The notes below the pieces were generated by a model. The model was not told where the DNA came from, did no database searches, and saw nothing but the letters and a program-made list of their open reading frames with translations. A stretch of DNA of 64,000 nt. Source: Lachnospiraceae bacterium. Lineage in GTDB: Bacteria > Bacillota > Clostridia > Lachnospirales > Lachnospiraceae. The stretch covers positions 62,001 through 126,000 of the forward strand of contig JAAWCJ010000038.1 of assembly GCA_022793195.1 (NCBI GenBank), read 5' to 3'. This document shows, piece by piece, positions 44,791 through 53,039 of this stretch. Each line of letters opens with the position of its first letter. The first letter of the stretch is position 1. The position numbers and the translations under genes are program-made.

Positions 44791-45657
44791 GTGAAGAAAA
44801 AAATAATCGGGATTTTAGTGGCAGTGGCGGCAGTGCTCCTTCTTGCTTCTTCCATTGTCATCACAAAGGAAAATGAGTACAGTTTAATCCGCCGTTTCGG
44901 CAAAGTGGACAGGATCATTGAAAATGCAGGTATCACCTTCAAGATTCCTTTTATGGAGACTGCGGACAAGCTGCCGGGACAGCTCCTTTTATATGACCTT
45001 CCGGAGTCCGATGTGATCACCATGGACAAAAAAACCATGATTGCGGACAGCTACGTCCTGTGGAGAATTTCAGACCCGTTAAAATATGCACAAACCCTGA
45101 ATTCTTCCAAGGAAAGTGCGGAACAGAGAATCGATGCGGCAGTTTATAATGCCACAAAGAATATCATCAGCAATATGACACAGAATGATGTGATTGCCGC
45201 CAGGGACGGAGAATTGCAGGCAGCCGTGAGGGAAGGTGTGGGGGCCGCCATGGACTCTTACGGTATTGAGCTGAAAACCGTGGAAATCAAACAGCTGGAT
45301 TTACCGGAAGACAATAAGGAAGCTGTCTATGAGCGGATGATTTCTGAGCGGAGCAAGATCGCAGCCACTTACCAGGCAGAGGGCGATTCGGAGGCGCAGA
45401 AAATCAGGAATACCACCGACAAGGAAGTGGAGATCATGTTGTCCGATGCAGAAGCCCAGGCGGCAAAGATCATTGCCGAAGGTGAGGCAGAATATATGCG
45501 GATCCTTTCGGAAGCTTATTCAGACGAGGGACGGGCGGAGTTTTATTCGTTTACCCGCTCTCTGGAAGCGGCAAAGGCCTCCCTGTCAGGCGGTGGCAAC
45601 ACGTTGATTCTTCCCGGGGATTCCCCTATGGCGGAGATTTTTATGAATCAGGAGTAA
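44791..45657 (+). CDS. hflC: FtsH modulator HflC
   Basis: The 288-residue SPFH protein has an N-terminal membrane helix (about residues 4-22), then ENEYSLIRRFGKVDRI, GITFKIPF, and the C-terminal coiled region with RSKIAATYQAEGDSEAQKIR. It starts with GTG 44791 behind AAAGGAGGGG. Partner of HflK in the same operon. The stop is four bases before the DUF2971 gene. Confidence 0.9.
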   Translation: MKKKIIGILVAVAAVLLLASSIVITKENEYSLIRRFGKVDRIIENAGITFKIPFMETADKLPGQLLLYDLPESDVITMDKKTMIADSYVLWRISDPLKYAQTLNSSKESAEQRIDAAVYNATKNIISNMTQNDVIAARDGELQAAVREGVGAAMDSYGIELKTVEIKQLDLPEDNKEAVYERMISERSKIAATYQAEGDSEAQKIRNTTDKEVEIMLSDAEAQAAKIIAEGEAEYMRILSEAYSDEGRAEFYSFTRSLEAAKASLSGGGNTLILPGDSPMAEIFMNQE

Positions 45658-45661
45658 AGAA

Positions 45662-46519
45662 GTGAAGGCCGGAAATACAGCAGGATATGAGAAAGACATC
45701 CTTTATCACTATACGGATTTTCAGGCGCTGGACGGAATCATCCACCAGGCACAGCTTCGGGTAAATAATGTCCTGAATATGAATGACGCGGCGGAGATGC
45801 GTCATTTTATGGGGGGCCTGGGAAAAGCTGTGGCAAAAAAGCTGGAAGCAGAAGGCGACCAGGAGAGGGCCCAGGGGGTCCGCAGGCTTTTTAAAGAAGA
45901 GCTTAAGAAAGATTTCTTTTATTCTGCTTATGCGGCCTGTTTTTCTTTGTACCGTGATGATGCGGCCCAGTGGGAGCGGTATGGAAACCGGGGCCGGGGC
46001 GTTTGTATTGCATTTCGGGGAGAGTTTTTAGAGAAACTGGCAAAAGGAGAATTGTCGCTGCAGACGGTTTTTTATGAAGGGGATATGACAGAGCATGAGC
46101 TGACGGAGGTTTTTTACCGCCTGGCGAAGCAGGAGGTGTATCCTTTGGAAAATAACCCGAAGATCAGGGAAGCGATGAAGATTGCCTGGCTTCAGTCTGT
46201 GGTGTTCAAGCATCCTTCTTTTTCTTCGGAAAGAGAAGTCCGCCTGGTTCTCTCCCTCCTTGGGAAAGAATATTTCGGTATAAAACCTTGTTATCACATT
46301 ACAGTGGAGCGCATCAAAAAGTATTATCCCCTGGATTTGATGGCCATGTGCAAAAAGGCAGGAATCTGGCTGGGGGATATGGTGGAGGAGATCATCATTG
46401 GGCCGGAATCTACCCAGTCGGCTTCTATTTTGCAGGATTATTTGAGGGACAATGGGCTTTTAGGGCTGGCGGAGCGGGTTTCTTTATCGAATTGCCCTCT
46501 GCGGAGGCAGCTGGTTTGA
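45662..46519 (+). CDS. DUF2971 family protein
   Basis: The 285-residue soluble protein opens with the DUF2971 signature LYHYTDFQALDGII ... LRVNNVLNMNDAAEMRH and contains a second conserved patch ACFSLYRDDAAQWERYGNRGRGVCIAF (in part) and FSSEREVRLV. The family has no established biochemical role; it is often found in accessory DNA. GTG 45662 starts four bases after hflC, so it is co-transcribed with hflKC, and it ends 49 bp before cbiD. It could therefore bridge hflKC and the cobalamin genes. Confidence 0.82.
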   Translation: MKAGNTAGYEKDILYHYTDFQALDGIIHQAQLRVNNVLNMNDAAEMRHFMGGLGKAVAKKLEAEGDQERAQGVRRLFKEELKKDFFYSAYAACFSLYRDDAAQWERYGNRGRGVCIAFRGEFLEKLAKGELSLQTVFYEGDMTEHELTEVFYRLAKQEVYPLENNPKIREAMKIAWLQSVVFKHPSFSSEREVRLVLSLLGKEYFGIKPCYHITVERIKKYYPLDLMAMCKKAGIWLGDMVEEIIIGPESTQSASILQDYLRDNGLLGLAERVSLSNCPLRRQLV

Positions 46520-46568
46520 AGGCTTTACGGTTTATGGATATTCCGGGAGGAGTTTGGGGGAGGCAGTC

Positions 46569-47753
46569 ATGTTTGAGGAATACGTGGTGAAAGGAAACCG
46601 GCGGTTAAAGTGCGGCTATACCACTGGTTCCTGTGCGGCAGCGGCGGCAAAAGCGGCGGCCGGGATGCTCTTTACGGGACAGGAGATATCCCAGGTGGAA
46701 CTGATGACGCCAAAAGGGCTTCTCCTCCGGCTGGATATCCGGGACATTGTCCGCGGAGAGGGATTTGTAAGCTGCGGCGTGAGGAAAGACGGCGGGGACG
46801 ACCCGGATGTGACGGACGGCCTGTTGATCTGCGTCCGCGTGGAATATGCGGCAAAGGAAGGCGGCGGGAAGCAGGAGCAAAAATCCCCCGTTCCCCAGGT
46901 TTTCATCGACGGAGGAGAAGGCGTGGGACGCGTTACCCTTCTGGGGCTGGAACAGCCGGTGGGGGAGGCCGCCATCAACCGGGTGCCCAGGCAGATGATC
47001 ACAGAGGCTGTTTTGGAAAGCAGCAGGGCCTGCGGGTTTGTGGGAAGCCTGAAAGTGACTGTTTTTGTGCCGGAGGGGGAGGAGCGCAGCGCCAGGACCT
47101 TTAATCCGCGCCTGGGAATCAAGGGTGGGATTTCCATTCTTGGAACAACGGGGATTGTGGAGCCTATGAGTGAATCAGCCCTGATTGATTCCATAAAAGT
47201 GGAGATGAAAGTCCTTTTAAAGCGAAAAAACGGTTATCTGGTGGTGATTCCGGGAAATTATGGGACGGTTTTTTCCAAAAATGAACTGGGGATTGATACG
47301 GAATATACCATGAAGTGCAGCAATTATATCGGAGAAACGGTGGATTTTGCGGCGGAGCTTAAGGCGAAAGGGATTTTGTTTATTGGGCACATCGGAAAAT
47401 TCATCAAACTGTCCGGGGGTATTATGAACACCCATTCCAGAAATGCCGACAGCCGGATGGAGCTTCTGGCGGCGGCTGCCATAAAAGCAGGCGCTCCTCT
47501 GCCGGTTCTTTTGGAAATTTTGGAAGCGCCCACCACAGACCAGGGCCTTGAGGTTTTGGAGGAAGCCGGATATCTGGAACCGGCCATGAAAGTTGTGACA
47601 GAGCGGGCAGGATTTTATTTGAAACATCGGTCAGGCGGGGCCTTTGAAACAGAGGTTATGATTTTTTCCAATGTGTATGGGCTTTTGGGACAGACAGCGG
47701 GAGCTGCCGCTATGCTGGAGAGATGGAAAACAACGGATGTAGCCTGGGAATAG
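46569..47753 (+). CDS. cbiD: cobalt-precorrin-5B (C1)-methyltransferase CbiD
   Basis: CbiD methylates C1 of cobalt-precorrin-5B in the anaerobic pathway. ATG 46569, seven bases after GGGGGAGG, gives 394 residues. LKCGYTTGSCAAAAAKAA (about residues 13-30) is the family's opening motif; later GITGIVEPMSESA-like (GTTGIVEPMSESALIDSI) and KFIKLSGGIMNTHSRNADSR are clear. It leads the corrin operon. Confidence 0.95.
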   Translation: MFEEYVVKGNRRLKCGYTTGSCAAAAAKAAAGMLFTGQEISQVELMTPKGLLLRLDIRDIVRGEGFVSCGVRKDGGDDPDVTDGLLICVRVEYAAKEGGGKQEQKSPVPQVFIDGGEGVGRVTLLGLEQPVGEAAINRVPRQMITEAVLESSRACGFVGSLKVTVFVPEGEERSARTFNPRLGIKGGISILGTTGIVEPMSESALIDSIKVEMKVLLKRKNGYLVVIPGNYGTVFSKNELGIDTEYTMKCSNYIGETVDFAAELKAKGILFIGHIGKFIKLSGGIMNTHSRNADSRMELLAAAAIKAGAPLPVLLEILEAPTTDQGLEVLEEAGYLEPAMKVVTERAGFYLKHRSGGAFETEVMIFSNVYGLLGQTAGAAAMLERWKTTDVAWE

Positions 47754-47763
47754 GGAAAATAAA

Positions 47764-48459
47764 ATGAAAAATGGAATTCTATACGGAGTGGGCGTGGGCC
47801 CCGGAGATCCGGAACTTATGACTTTGAAAGCAGTCAGAGTTATAAAGGAGTCGGATGTGGTGGTCTTGCCATCCAGGACAAAAGAAGAATGTGTGGCCTA
47901 TCAGATTGCAAAGGGCGCAGTGGAGGGGATAGAAGGCAAGGAGTTTCTTTATCTTCATATGCCCATGACAAAGGATAAGGAACTTTTAAGGAAGAGCCAT
48001 GATGAGGGGGCGGCCCAGGTCATTGGCCGACTGAGAGAAGGAAAAAATCTTGCGTTTCTGACTCTTGGGGATGTGACCGTTTATTCCACCTATCTGTATA
48101 TCCATAAAAGGGTGAAGGAGGCCGGTTTTACAGCAAAGCTTGTGAGCGGTGTCCCCTCTTTTTGTGCGGCGGCTGCCAGGCTGGGAATCAGCCTGGCGGA
48201 AACCAGGGAACAGCTCCATGTGATACCGGCCACTTACGGGGTGGAAGAGGCCCTGTCCCTTCCCGGTACAAAGATTCTCATGAAGTCCGGAAAGGCCATG
48301 AGGCAGGTGAAAGAAGCATTGTTGGCAGCAGACTGTCCGGTATATATGGTGGAGAACTGCGGGATGGAACAGGAAAGGGTGTTTTATTCGGCAAAAGAAA
48401 TTGATGAACATGCCGGGTATTATTCCCTGCTGATTGTAAAGGAGGCAGATCATGGTTGA
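47764..48459 (+). CDS. cbiL: cobalt-precorrin-2 C20-methyltransferase CbiL
   Basis: The 231-residue tetrapyrrole methylase starts LYGVGVGPGDPELMTLKAVRVI, with the GxGxGxxxLLT-like SAM loop. LTLGDVTVYSTYLY and SGVPSFCAAAARLG are family motifs of the C20 enzyme. The 3' end overlaps cbiF by 8 bp. Confidence 0.93.
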   Translation: MKNGILYGVGVGPGDPELMTLKAVRVIKESDVVVLPSRTKEECVAYQIAKGAVEGIEGKEFLYLHMPMTKDKELLRKSHDEGAAQVIGRLREGKNLAFLTLGDVTVYSTYLYIHKRVKEAGFTAKLVSGVPSFCAAAARLGISLAETREQLHVIPATYGVEEALSLPGTKILMKSGKAMRQVKEALLAADCPVYMVENCGMEQERVFYSAKEIDEHAGYYSLLIVKEADHG

Positions 48460-49207
48460 TTTTGTGGGGGCCGGTTCCGGCGCGGCGGATTTGATCACTG
48501 TCCGTGGAAAAAGGCTTTTAGAAGAGGCAGATGTGATCATTTATGCCGGCTCTTTAGTAAATCCGGCGCTTTTGGACTATAAAAAAGAGAGCTGCCAAGT
48601 CCATAACAGCGCTTATATGACGTTAGAGGAAGTGATTCAGACCATAAAAGAAGCGGAGGAATCAGGAAAACGGACAGTGAGACTTCATACAGGTGATCCC
48701 TGTCTGTATGGCGCCATCCGGGAACAGATGGATGAGCTTGATAAGCTGGGGATTCCTTATGAAGTCTGTCCTGGCGTCAGTTCTTTTTGTGGCGCTGCTG
48801 CTGCCCTCCATGCGGAATACACCCTTCCTGATGTGTCCCAGTCTGTGATCATCACCAGAATGGCCGGAAGGACTGCTGTTCCGGAAAAGGAGGAAATTGC
48901 AAAATTAGCCTCCCATCAGGCCACCATGGTGATTTTTTTAAGTACGGGGATGCTAAAGGCCCTGGAAGAGCGGCTGATGGCGGGCGGTTATAGTGAAGAT
49001 ACACCGGCGGCCATTGTCTACAAAGCCACCTGGCCCGATGAGAAGGTTTTCCGCTGCAAGGTATCCACCTTATCAGAGACGGCTGAAAAATACCAGATCA
49101 CAAAGACGGCCCTGATTGTGGTGGGAAAGGTGCTGGATGGGGAATATAGCCGTTCGGAGCTTTATAATCCGGCCTTTACCACGGAGTTTCGGAGGGCTGT
49201 GGAATAG
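48452..49207 (+). CDS. cbiF: cobalt-precorrin-4 C11-methyltransferase CbiF
   Basis: The 251-residue methylase has FVGAGSGAADLITVRG at the N-terminus, YAGSLVNPALL, LHTGDPCLYGAIREQMDEL and CPGVSSFCGAAAAL, all typical of CobM/CbiF. It overlaps cbiL, and cbiG begins nine bases after its stop. Confidence 0.95.
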   Translation: MVDFVGAGSGAADLITVRGKRLLEEADVIIYAGSLVNPALLDYKKESCQVHNSAYMTLEEVIQTIKEAEESGKRTVRLHTGDPCLYGAIREQMDELDKLGIPYEVCPGVSSFCGAAAALHAEYTLPDVSQSVIITRMAGRTAVPEKEEIAKLASHQATMVIFLSTGMLKALEERLMAGGYSEDTPAAIVYKATWPDEKVFRCKVSTLSETAEKYQITKTALIVVGKVLDGEYSRSELYNPAFTTEFRRAVE

Positions 49208-49216
49208 GAGGGGATC

Positions 49217-50317
49217 ATGCGTCTTGCCATTATCAGCTTTACGGAGCGGGGAGGGAGGCTGAACCGTCTCCTTTGTAGCGGATTTGGGGAACTGGGCTAT
49301 GATGTGGACGGATTTGAAAAACGGGCTTTAGGGAAAGAAGAATCAGGCCGGGAGGAGGGCTGTCAGGAGACAAGAATATCCGGGACAGCCTATGTGACAG
49401 AGAGCCTCAGGGAATGGACAGGAAAGGCCTTTGCAGAATATGACGGCCTGATTTTTGTGGGAGCCTGCGGGATTGCAGTCCGCGCGATAGCCCCGTTTTT
49501 GAAAGATAAGTTTCAGGATCCGGCAGTGGTGGCCATTGATGAGGGGGCGGGATTTGCCATACCGCTCCTGTCAGGACATGTGGGTGGCGCCAATGACCTT
49601 GGCCGCCTCACGGCGCGCCTTTCGGGAGCAGCTCCCGTTGTATCCACAGCCACTGATTTGAATGGCCTTTTTGCTGTGGATGTGTTTGCAAAAAAGAATC
49701 ATCTGTTTCTTTCAGACAGAGAACTGGCAAAGAAATGTTCGGCAAAAGTGGTTGCCGGAAAGCAGATTCCTTTTTACAGTTCGCAGCCCGTTTGCGGAAA
49801 GCTGCCTGGGGAGCTTGTTTTTTTTGAAGAAAAGGATGAGTTTTTAAGGCAGCCGGGGCTTAAGGTGGCCGTATCGGAGCAGCGGTTTTTCGGAAATGGA
49901 GAAATCCTTTATCTGGTGCCTAAAACGGTGACGGCGGGCATGGGATGCCGCAGGGGGATTCAGAAAGAGCAGCTTTTTGGCAGGCTTCAGGAAGCGTTTT
50001 TTGCTGCTGGGATTTTTATGGAGGCCCTGGAGCAAGTGGCCACCATTGAAAAAAAGAAGGAAGAAGAGGGGTTAAAAAAGCTGGTGGAGGAATTGTCTGT
50101 GGCTTTTTTATGGTATACGGGAGAGGAGCTTGGCAGACTTTCCGGGGCATTTTCCCACTCTGGTTTTGTGGAAGAAACAGTGGGGGTGGACTGTGTCTGT
50201 GAGCGGGCCGCCGTGATGGGAAGTGGGGGAGGTGCCCTGCTGTTTTCCAAACAGGCGGGGGAAGGAATCACCGTAGCTGCGGCAAAAAGGGAGCAGAAGC
50301 TGCGTTTTGACTGGTAA
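49217..50317 (+). CDS. cbiG: cobalt-precorrin-5A hydrolase CbiG
   Basis: CbiG opens the delta-lactone of cobalt-precorrin-5A and releases acetaldehyde, a step unique to the anaerobic route. The 366-residue protein has the N-domain and central domain (GLIFVGACGIAVRAIAP, DEGAGFAIPLLSGHVGGAND) and the C-domain with GMGCRRG (about residue 243). A Lys/Glu-rich linker in the C-domain (KKKEEEGLKK) is unremarkable. AGGAGGGG precedes the ATG. Confidence 0.94.
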   Translation: MRLAIISFTERGGRLNRLLCSGFGELGYDVDGFEKRALGKEESGREEGCQETRISGTAYVTESLREWTGKAFAEYDGLIFVGACGIAVRAIAPFLKDKFQDPAVVAIDEGAGFAIPLLSGHVGGANDLGRLTARLSGAAPVVSTATDLNGLFAVDVFAKKNHLFLSDRELAKKCSAKVVAGKQIPFYSSQPVCGKLPGELVFFEEKDEFLRQPGLKVAVSEQRFFGNGEILYLVPKTVTAGMGCRRGIQKEQLFGRLQEAFFAAGIFMEALEQVATIEKKKEEEGLKKLVEELSVAFLWYTGEELGRLSGAFSHSGFVEETVGVDCVCERAAVMGSGGGALLFSKQAGEGITVAAAKREQKLRFDW

Positions 50318-50329
50318 GGAGGAGAATCA

Positions 50330-51058
50330 TTGAGTATTCTTTATGTGGTTGGAATCGGCCCCGGCGCCTATGGGAAAATGACCATTGAGGCGGCGGAGGC
50401 TTTGAAAAACAGTGACGTCATTGTGGGCTATACGGTATATGTGGATTTGGTGAAGGAACATTTTCCGGGAAAAGAATTTTTGACCACGCCCATGAGGCGG
50501 GAGACGGAACGGTGTGAACTGGCTTTTTTGGAAGCGGAAAAGGGAAAAACCGTGGCGATGATCTGCAGCGGGGATGCAGGAGTCTACGGGATGACCGGAC
50601 TGATGTATGAGATTGGTGTCCGTTATCCCGGTGTAGAGCTTAAAGTCATCGGCGGGGTGACGGCCGCCATCGGCGGCGCGGCAGTGCTGGGGGCTCCCCT
50701 GATTCATGATTTTGCCGTCATCAGTTTAAGTGATCTTTTGACTCCATGGGAGAAAATCGAAAAACGGCTGGAGCTTTCTGCAGAGGCGGATTTTGTTATC
50801 TGCCTTTATAATCCATCCAGCAAAAAGCGGAAGGATTACCTGAAAAAGGCCTGTGACCTGGTGTTAAAACACCGAAGCCCGGATACTGTCTGCGGCTATG
50901 TGAAGAACATTGGGAGAGAAGGGGAAGAGGGCTGTGTGCTGACTCTTTCCAGGCTTCACGACACCCAGGTGGATATGTTTACGACAGTCTGGATTGGAAA
51001 TTCCCAGACAAAGAATATAAATGGGAAAATGGTAACACCCAGGGGGTATCGTTTGTGA
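50330..51058 (+). CDS. cbiH: cobalt-precorrin-3B C17-methyltransferase CbiH
   Basis: CbiH methylates C17 and contracts the ring. Start is TTG 50330 behind AAGGAGGAG. The 242-residue protein has VVGIGPGAYGKMTIEA, DVIVGYTVYVDLV, MICSGDAGVYGMTGLMYE and LYNPSSKKRKDYL, all CobJ/CbiH signatures. It overlaps the following fused gene by 4 bp (GTGA). Confidence 0.95.
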   Translation: MSILYVVGIGPGAYGKMTIEAAEALKNSDVIVGYTVYVDLVKEHFPGKEFLTTPMRRETERCELAFLEAEKGKTVAMICSGDAGVYGMTGLMYEIGVRYPGVELKVIGGVTAAIGGAAVLGAPLIHDFAVISLSDLLTPWEKIEKRLELSAEADFVICLYNPSSKKRKDYLKKACDLVLKHRSPDTVCGYVKNIGREGEEGCVLTLSRLHDTQVDMFTTVWIGNSQTKNINGKMVTPRGYRL

Positions 51059-53037
51059 GACGTGTGTTGATTTTTGCCGGGACTACGGAAGGGCGACTTC
51101 TGGCAGAGGAGCTTTTGGCAGCGGACATTCCGGTAACAGCCTGTGTGGCCACAGAATATGGGGAGACGCTCCTCCCGGAAGGCGAAGGGATGGTCCGCCT
51201 GGCAGGGCGGCTTGATGAGGGGCAGATGGAATCACTGATGGCAGGCGGAGATTTTGCCTGTGTGGTGGATGCGACCCATCCTTATGCGGCGGCTGTTTCC
51301 GAAAACATCAAAAAAGCGGCAGAAAATACGGGGCTTTCCTGCTTGCGGCTTCTCAGGGAAGAGGAAGAATCTGAGGAAACAGCGGTTTTTGTGGATAGTG
51401 TGGGGGAGGCCGTGGCTTATCTTGGCGATCGGGAGGGGAATATCCTGGCTTCCACAGGCAGCAAAGAGCTTTCAGAATATACAGCGCTCCCGGACTACAA
51501 AACAAGGGTGTTTGCCAGAGTCCTTTCCACGGAAGAATCGGTGCGGCTGGCGGGAAACCTTGGATTTGCCGGAAGGAATCTGATCTGTATGCAGGGGCCT
51601 TTTTCAGAGGAAATCAACTATGCCACCATGAAGGAATATGGGATTTCCTGGCTGGTGACGAAAGCTTCCGGGAAAGCAGGGGGCTATGGAGAAAAACTGC
51701 GGGCGGCAAAGCGGGCCGGGGCCGGTGTTGTGGTGGTGGGAAGGCCAAAGGAAACAGGCGGTTTTTCCTTTTCCCAGGTGAAGCGGCAGATTTTGAAAAT
51801 GGCAGGAAAGAAGTGGAAAGAAAACAGGAGAGTGTGTTTTGCATCCATCGGCACAGGAGCTTTTTCCCAGATGACAGAAGAGGCAAAACAGGCATTCCGG
51901 GCATGTGACGTCATCATCGGGGCCGGAAGGATGACGAAAGCCCTGAAAGATTTTGGAAAACCTTCTTTTTCCGCCTACAAAGAAACGGAAATTGCCGGGT
52001 TTTTGGAAACTCATGAAGAATATCAAAAGCCCCTGGTGGCTTTTTCCGGGGATCTGGGGTTTTACAGCGGGGCGAAGAAGCTGCTCCCCCTTCTTTCGGA
52101 CAAGGGGTTTGATGTGGTGTGCATCCCCGGAATTTCTTCTTTCGCCTATCTTGCGGCGCGGACGAAAAAAGCGTGGGATGAGGCAAAGCTCATGAGTGTC
52201 CATGGGCGGGCGGAAAATATCGTCCGGGCAGTCCGTGAGAACAGACGGGTATTTACTCTCTTAGGCGGGGCAGGGAGCTTGGAAAAGCTTTGTGAATGTC
52301 TGCTGTTTTACGGATTTTCTGACGTGGAAGTGACAGTGGGGGAAACCCTTTCTTATGAAGAGGAGAAGATTTATTCCGGGACGCCAAAAGAACTTCTAAG
52401 GGCAAATTCCGGGGCGTTGGCAGTGGCAGTCATTGAAAATCCAAAGGGAGGGACACAGATTGTCACCCATGGGATTTCTGATGATGAATTTATCCGGGGA
52501 CAGGTTCCCATGACAAAGTATGAAGTGAGGGCCGTATCCCTTTCCCGCCTGGAATTAAAACGGGATTCGGTGGTTTATGATATCGGGGCAGGGACAGGCT
52601 CCGTTTCCGTGGAAGCCGCCCTGAAAGCATCAGATGGAAAGGTATATGCCATAGAGAAAAAAGAGGAAGCGGTGAAGCTGCTGGAAGAAAACAAACGGAA
52701 ATTTGCCGTTCCAAACCTGGAAGTGGTGGCAGGATGCGCGCCGGAGGCCCTGGCCGGTCTGCCGGTGCCTACCCATGCTTTTATCGGAGGCTCTGCCGGA
52801 AATCTGAGGGAGATTGTGGCCTGTCTTTTGAAGAAAAATCCCAATGTGCGGGTGGTGGTCAATGCCATTGCCCTGGAGACGGTGGCGGAAACATGTGCCC
52901 TTTTAAAAACGCTTCCTGTGAAGGATACGGAAGTCTCCCAGATTGCCGCTTCCAGAGGGAAGCAGGTGGGGAGTTATGAGATGATGATGGGGATGAATCC
53001 TGTTTATATCTTCAGCTTTACCGGAAGGGGGGAATAA
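51055..53037 (+). CDS. triple fusion CbiJ-CbiE-CbiT (precorrin-6A reductase, C5,15-methyltransferase, C12 decarboxylase)
   Basis: The 660-residue protein joins three corrin enzymes. Residues about 1-250 are CbiJ, the NADH reductase of cobalt-precorrin-6A (LIFAGTTEGRLLAEEL, VDATHPYAAAVSENI). Residues about 258-455 are CbiE (ASIGTGAFSQMTEEA, FSGDLGFYSGAKKL, IPGISSFAYLAARTK). Residues about 470-660 are CbiT with a Rossmann SAM site (DDEFIRGQVPMTKYEVR, YDIGAGTGSVSVEAAL). CbiE and CbiT together methylate C5 and C15 and decarboxylate the C12 acetate. The CbiET fusion is common (CobL); adding CbiJ is less so. Starts with GTG inside the cbiH stop. Confidence 0.92.
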   Translation: MRRVLIFAGTTEGRLLAEELLAADIPVTACVATEYGETLLPEGEGMVRLAGRLDEGQMESLMAGGDFACVVDATHPYAAAVSENIKKAAENTGLSCLRLLREEEESEETAVFVDSVGEAVAYLGDREGNILASTGSKELSEYTALPDYKTRVFARVLSTEESVRLAGNLGFAGRNLICMQGPFSEEINYATMKEYGISWLVTKASGKAGGYGEKLRAAKRAGAGVVVVGRPKETGGFSFSQVKRQILKMAGKKWKENRRVCFASIGTGAFSQMTEEAKQAFRACDVIIGAGRMTKALKDFGKPSFSAYKETEIAGFLETHEEYQKPLVAFSGDLGFYSGAKKLLPLLSDKGFDVVCIPGISSFAYLAARTKKAWDEAKLMSVHGRAENIVRAVRENRRVFTLLGGAGSLEKLCECLLFYGFSDVEVTVGETLSYEEEKIYSGTPKELLRANSGALAVAVIENPKGGTQIVTHGISDDEFIRGQVPMTKYEVRAVSLSRLELKRDSVVYDIGAGTGSVSVEAALKASDGKVYAIEKKEEAVKLLEENKRKFAVPNLEVVAGCAPEALAGLPVPTHAFIGGSAGNLREIVACLLKKNPNVRVVVNAIALETVAETCALLKTLPVKDTEVSQIAASRGKQVGSYEMMMGMNPVYIFSFTGRGE

Positions 53038-53039
53038 AT

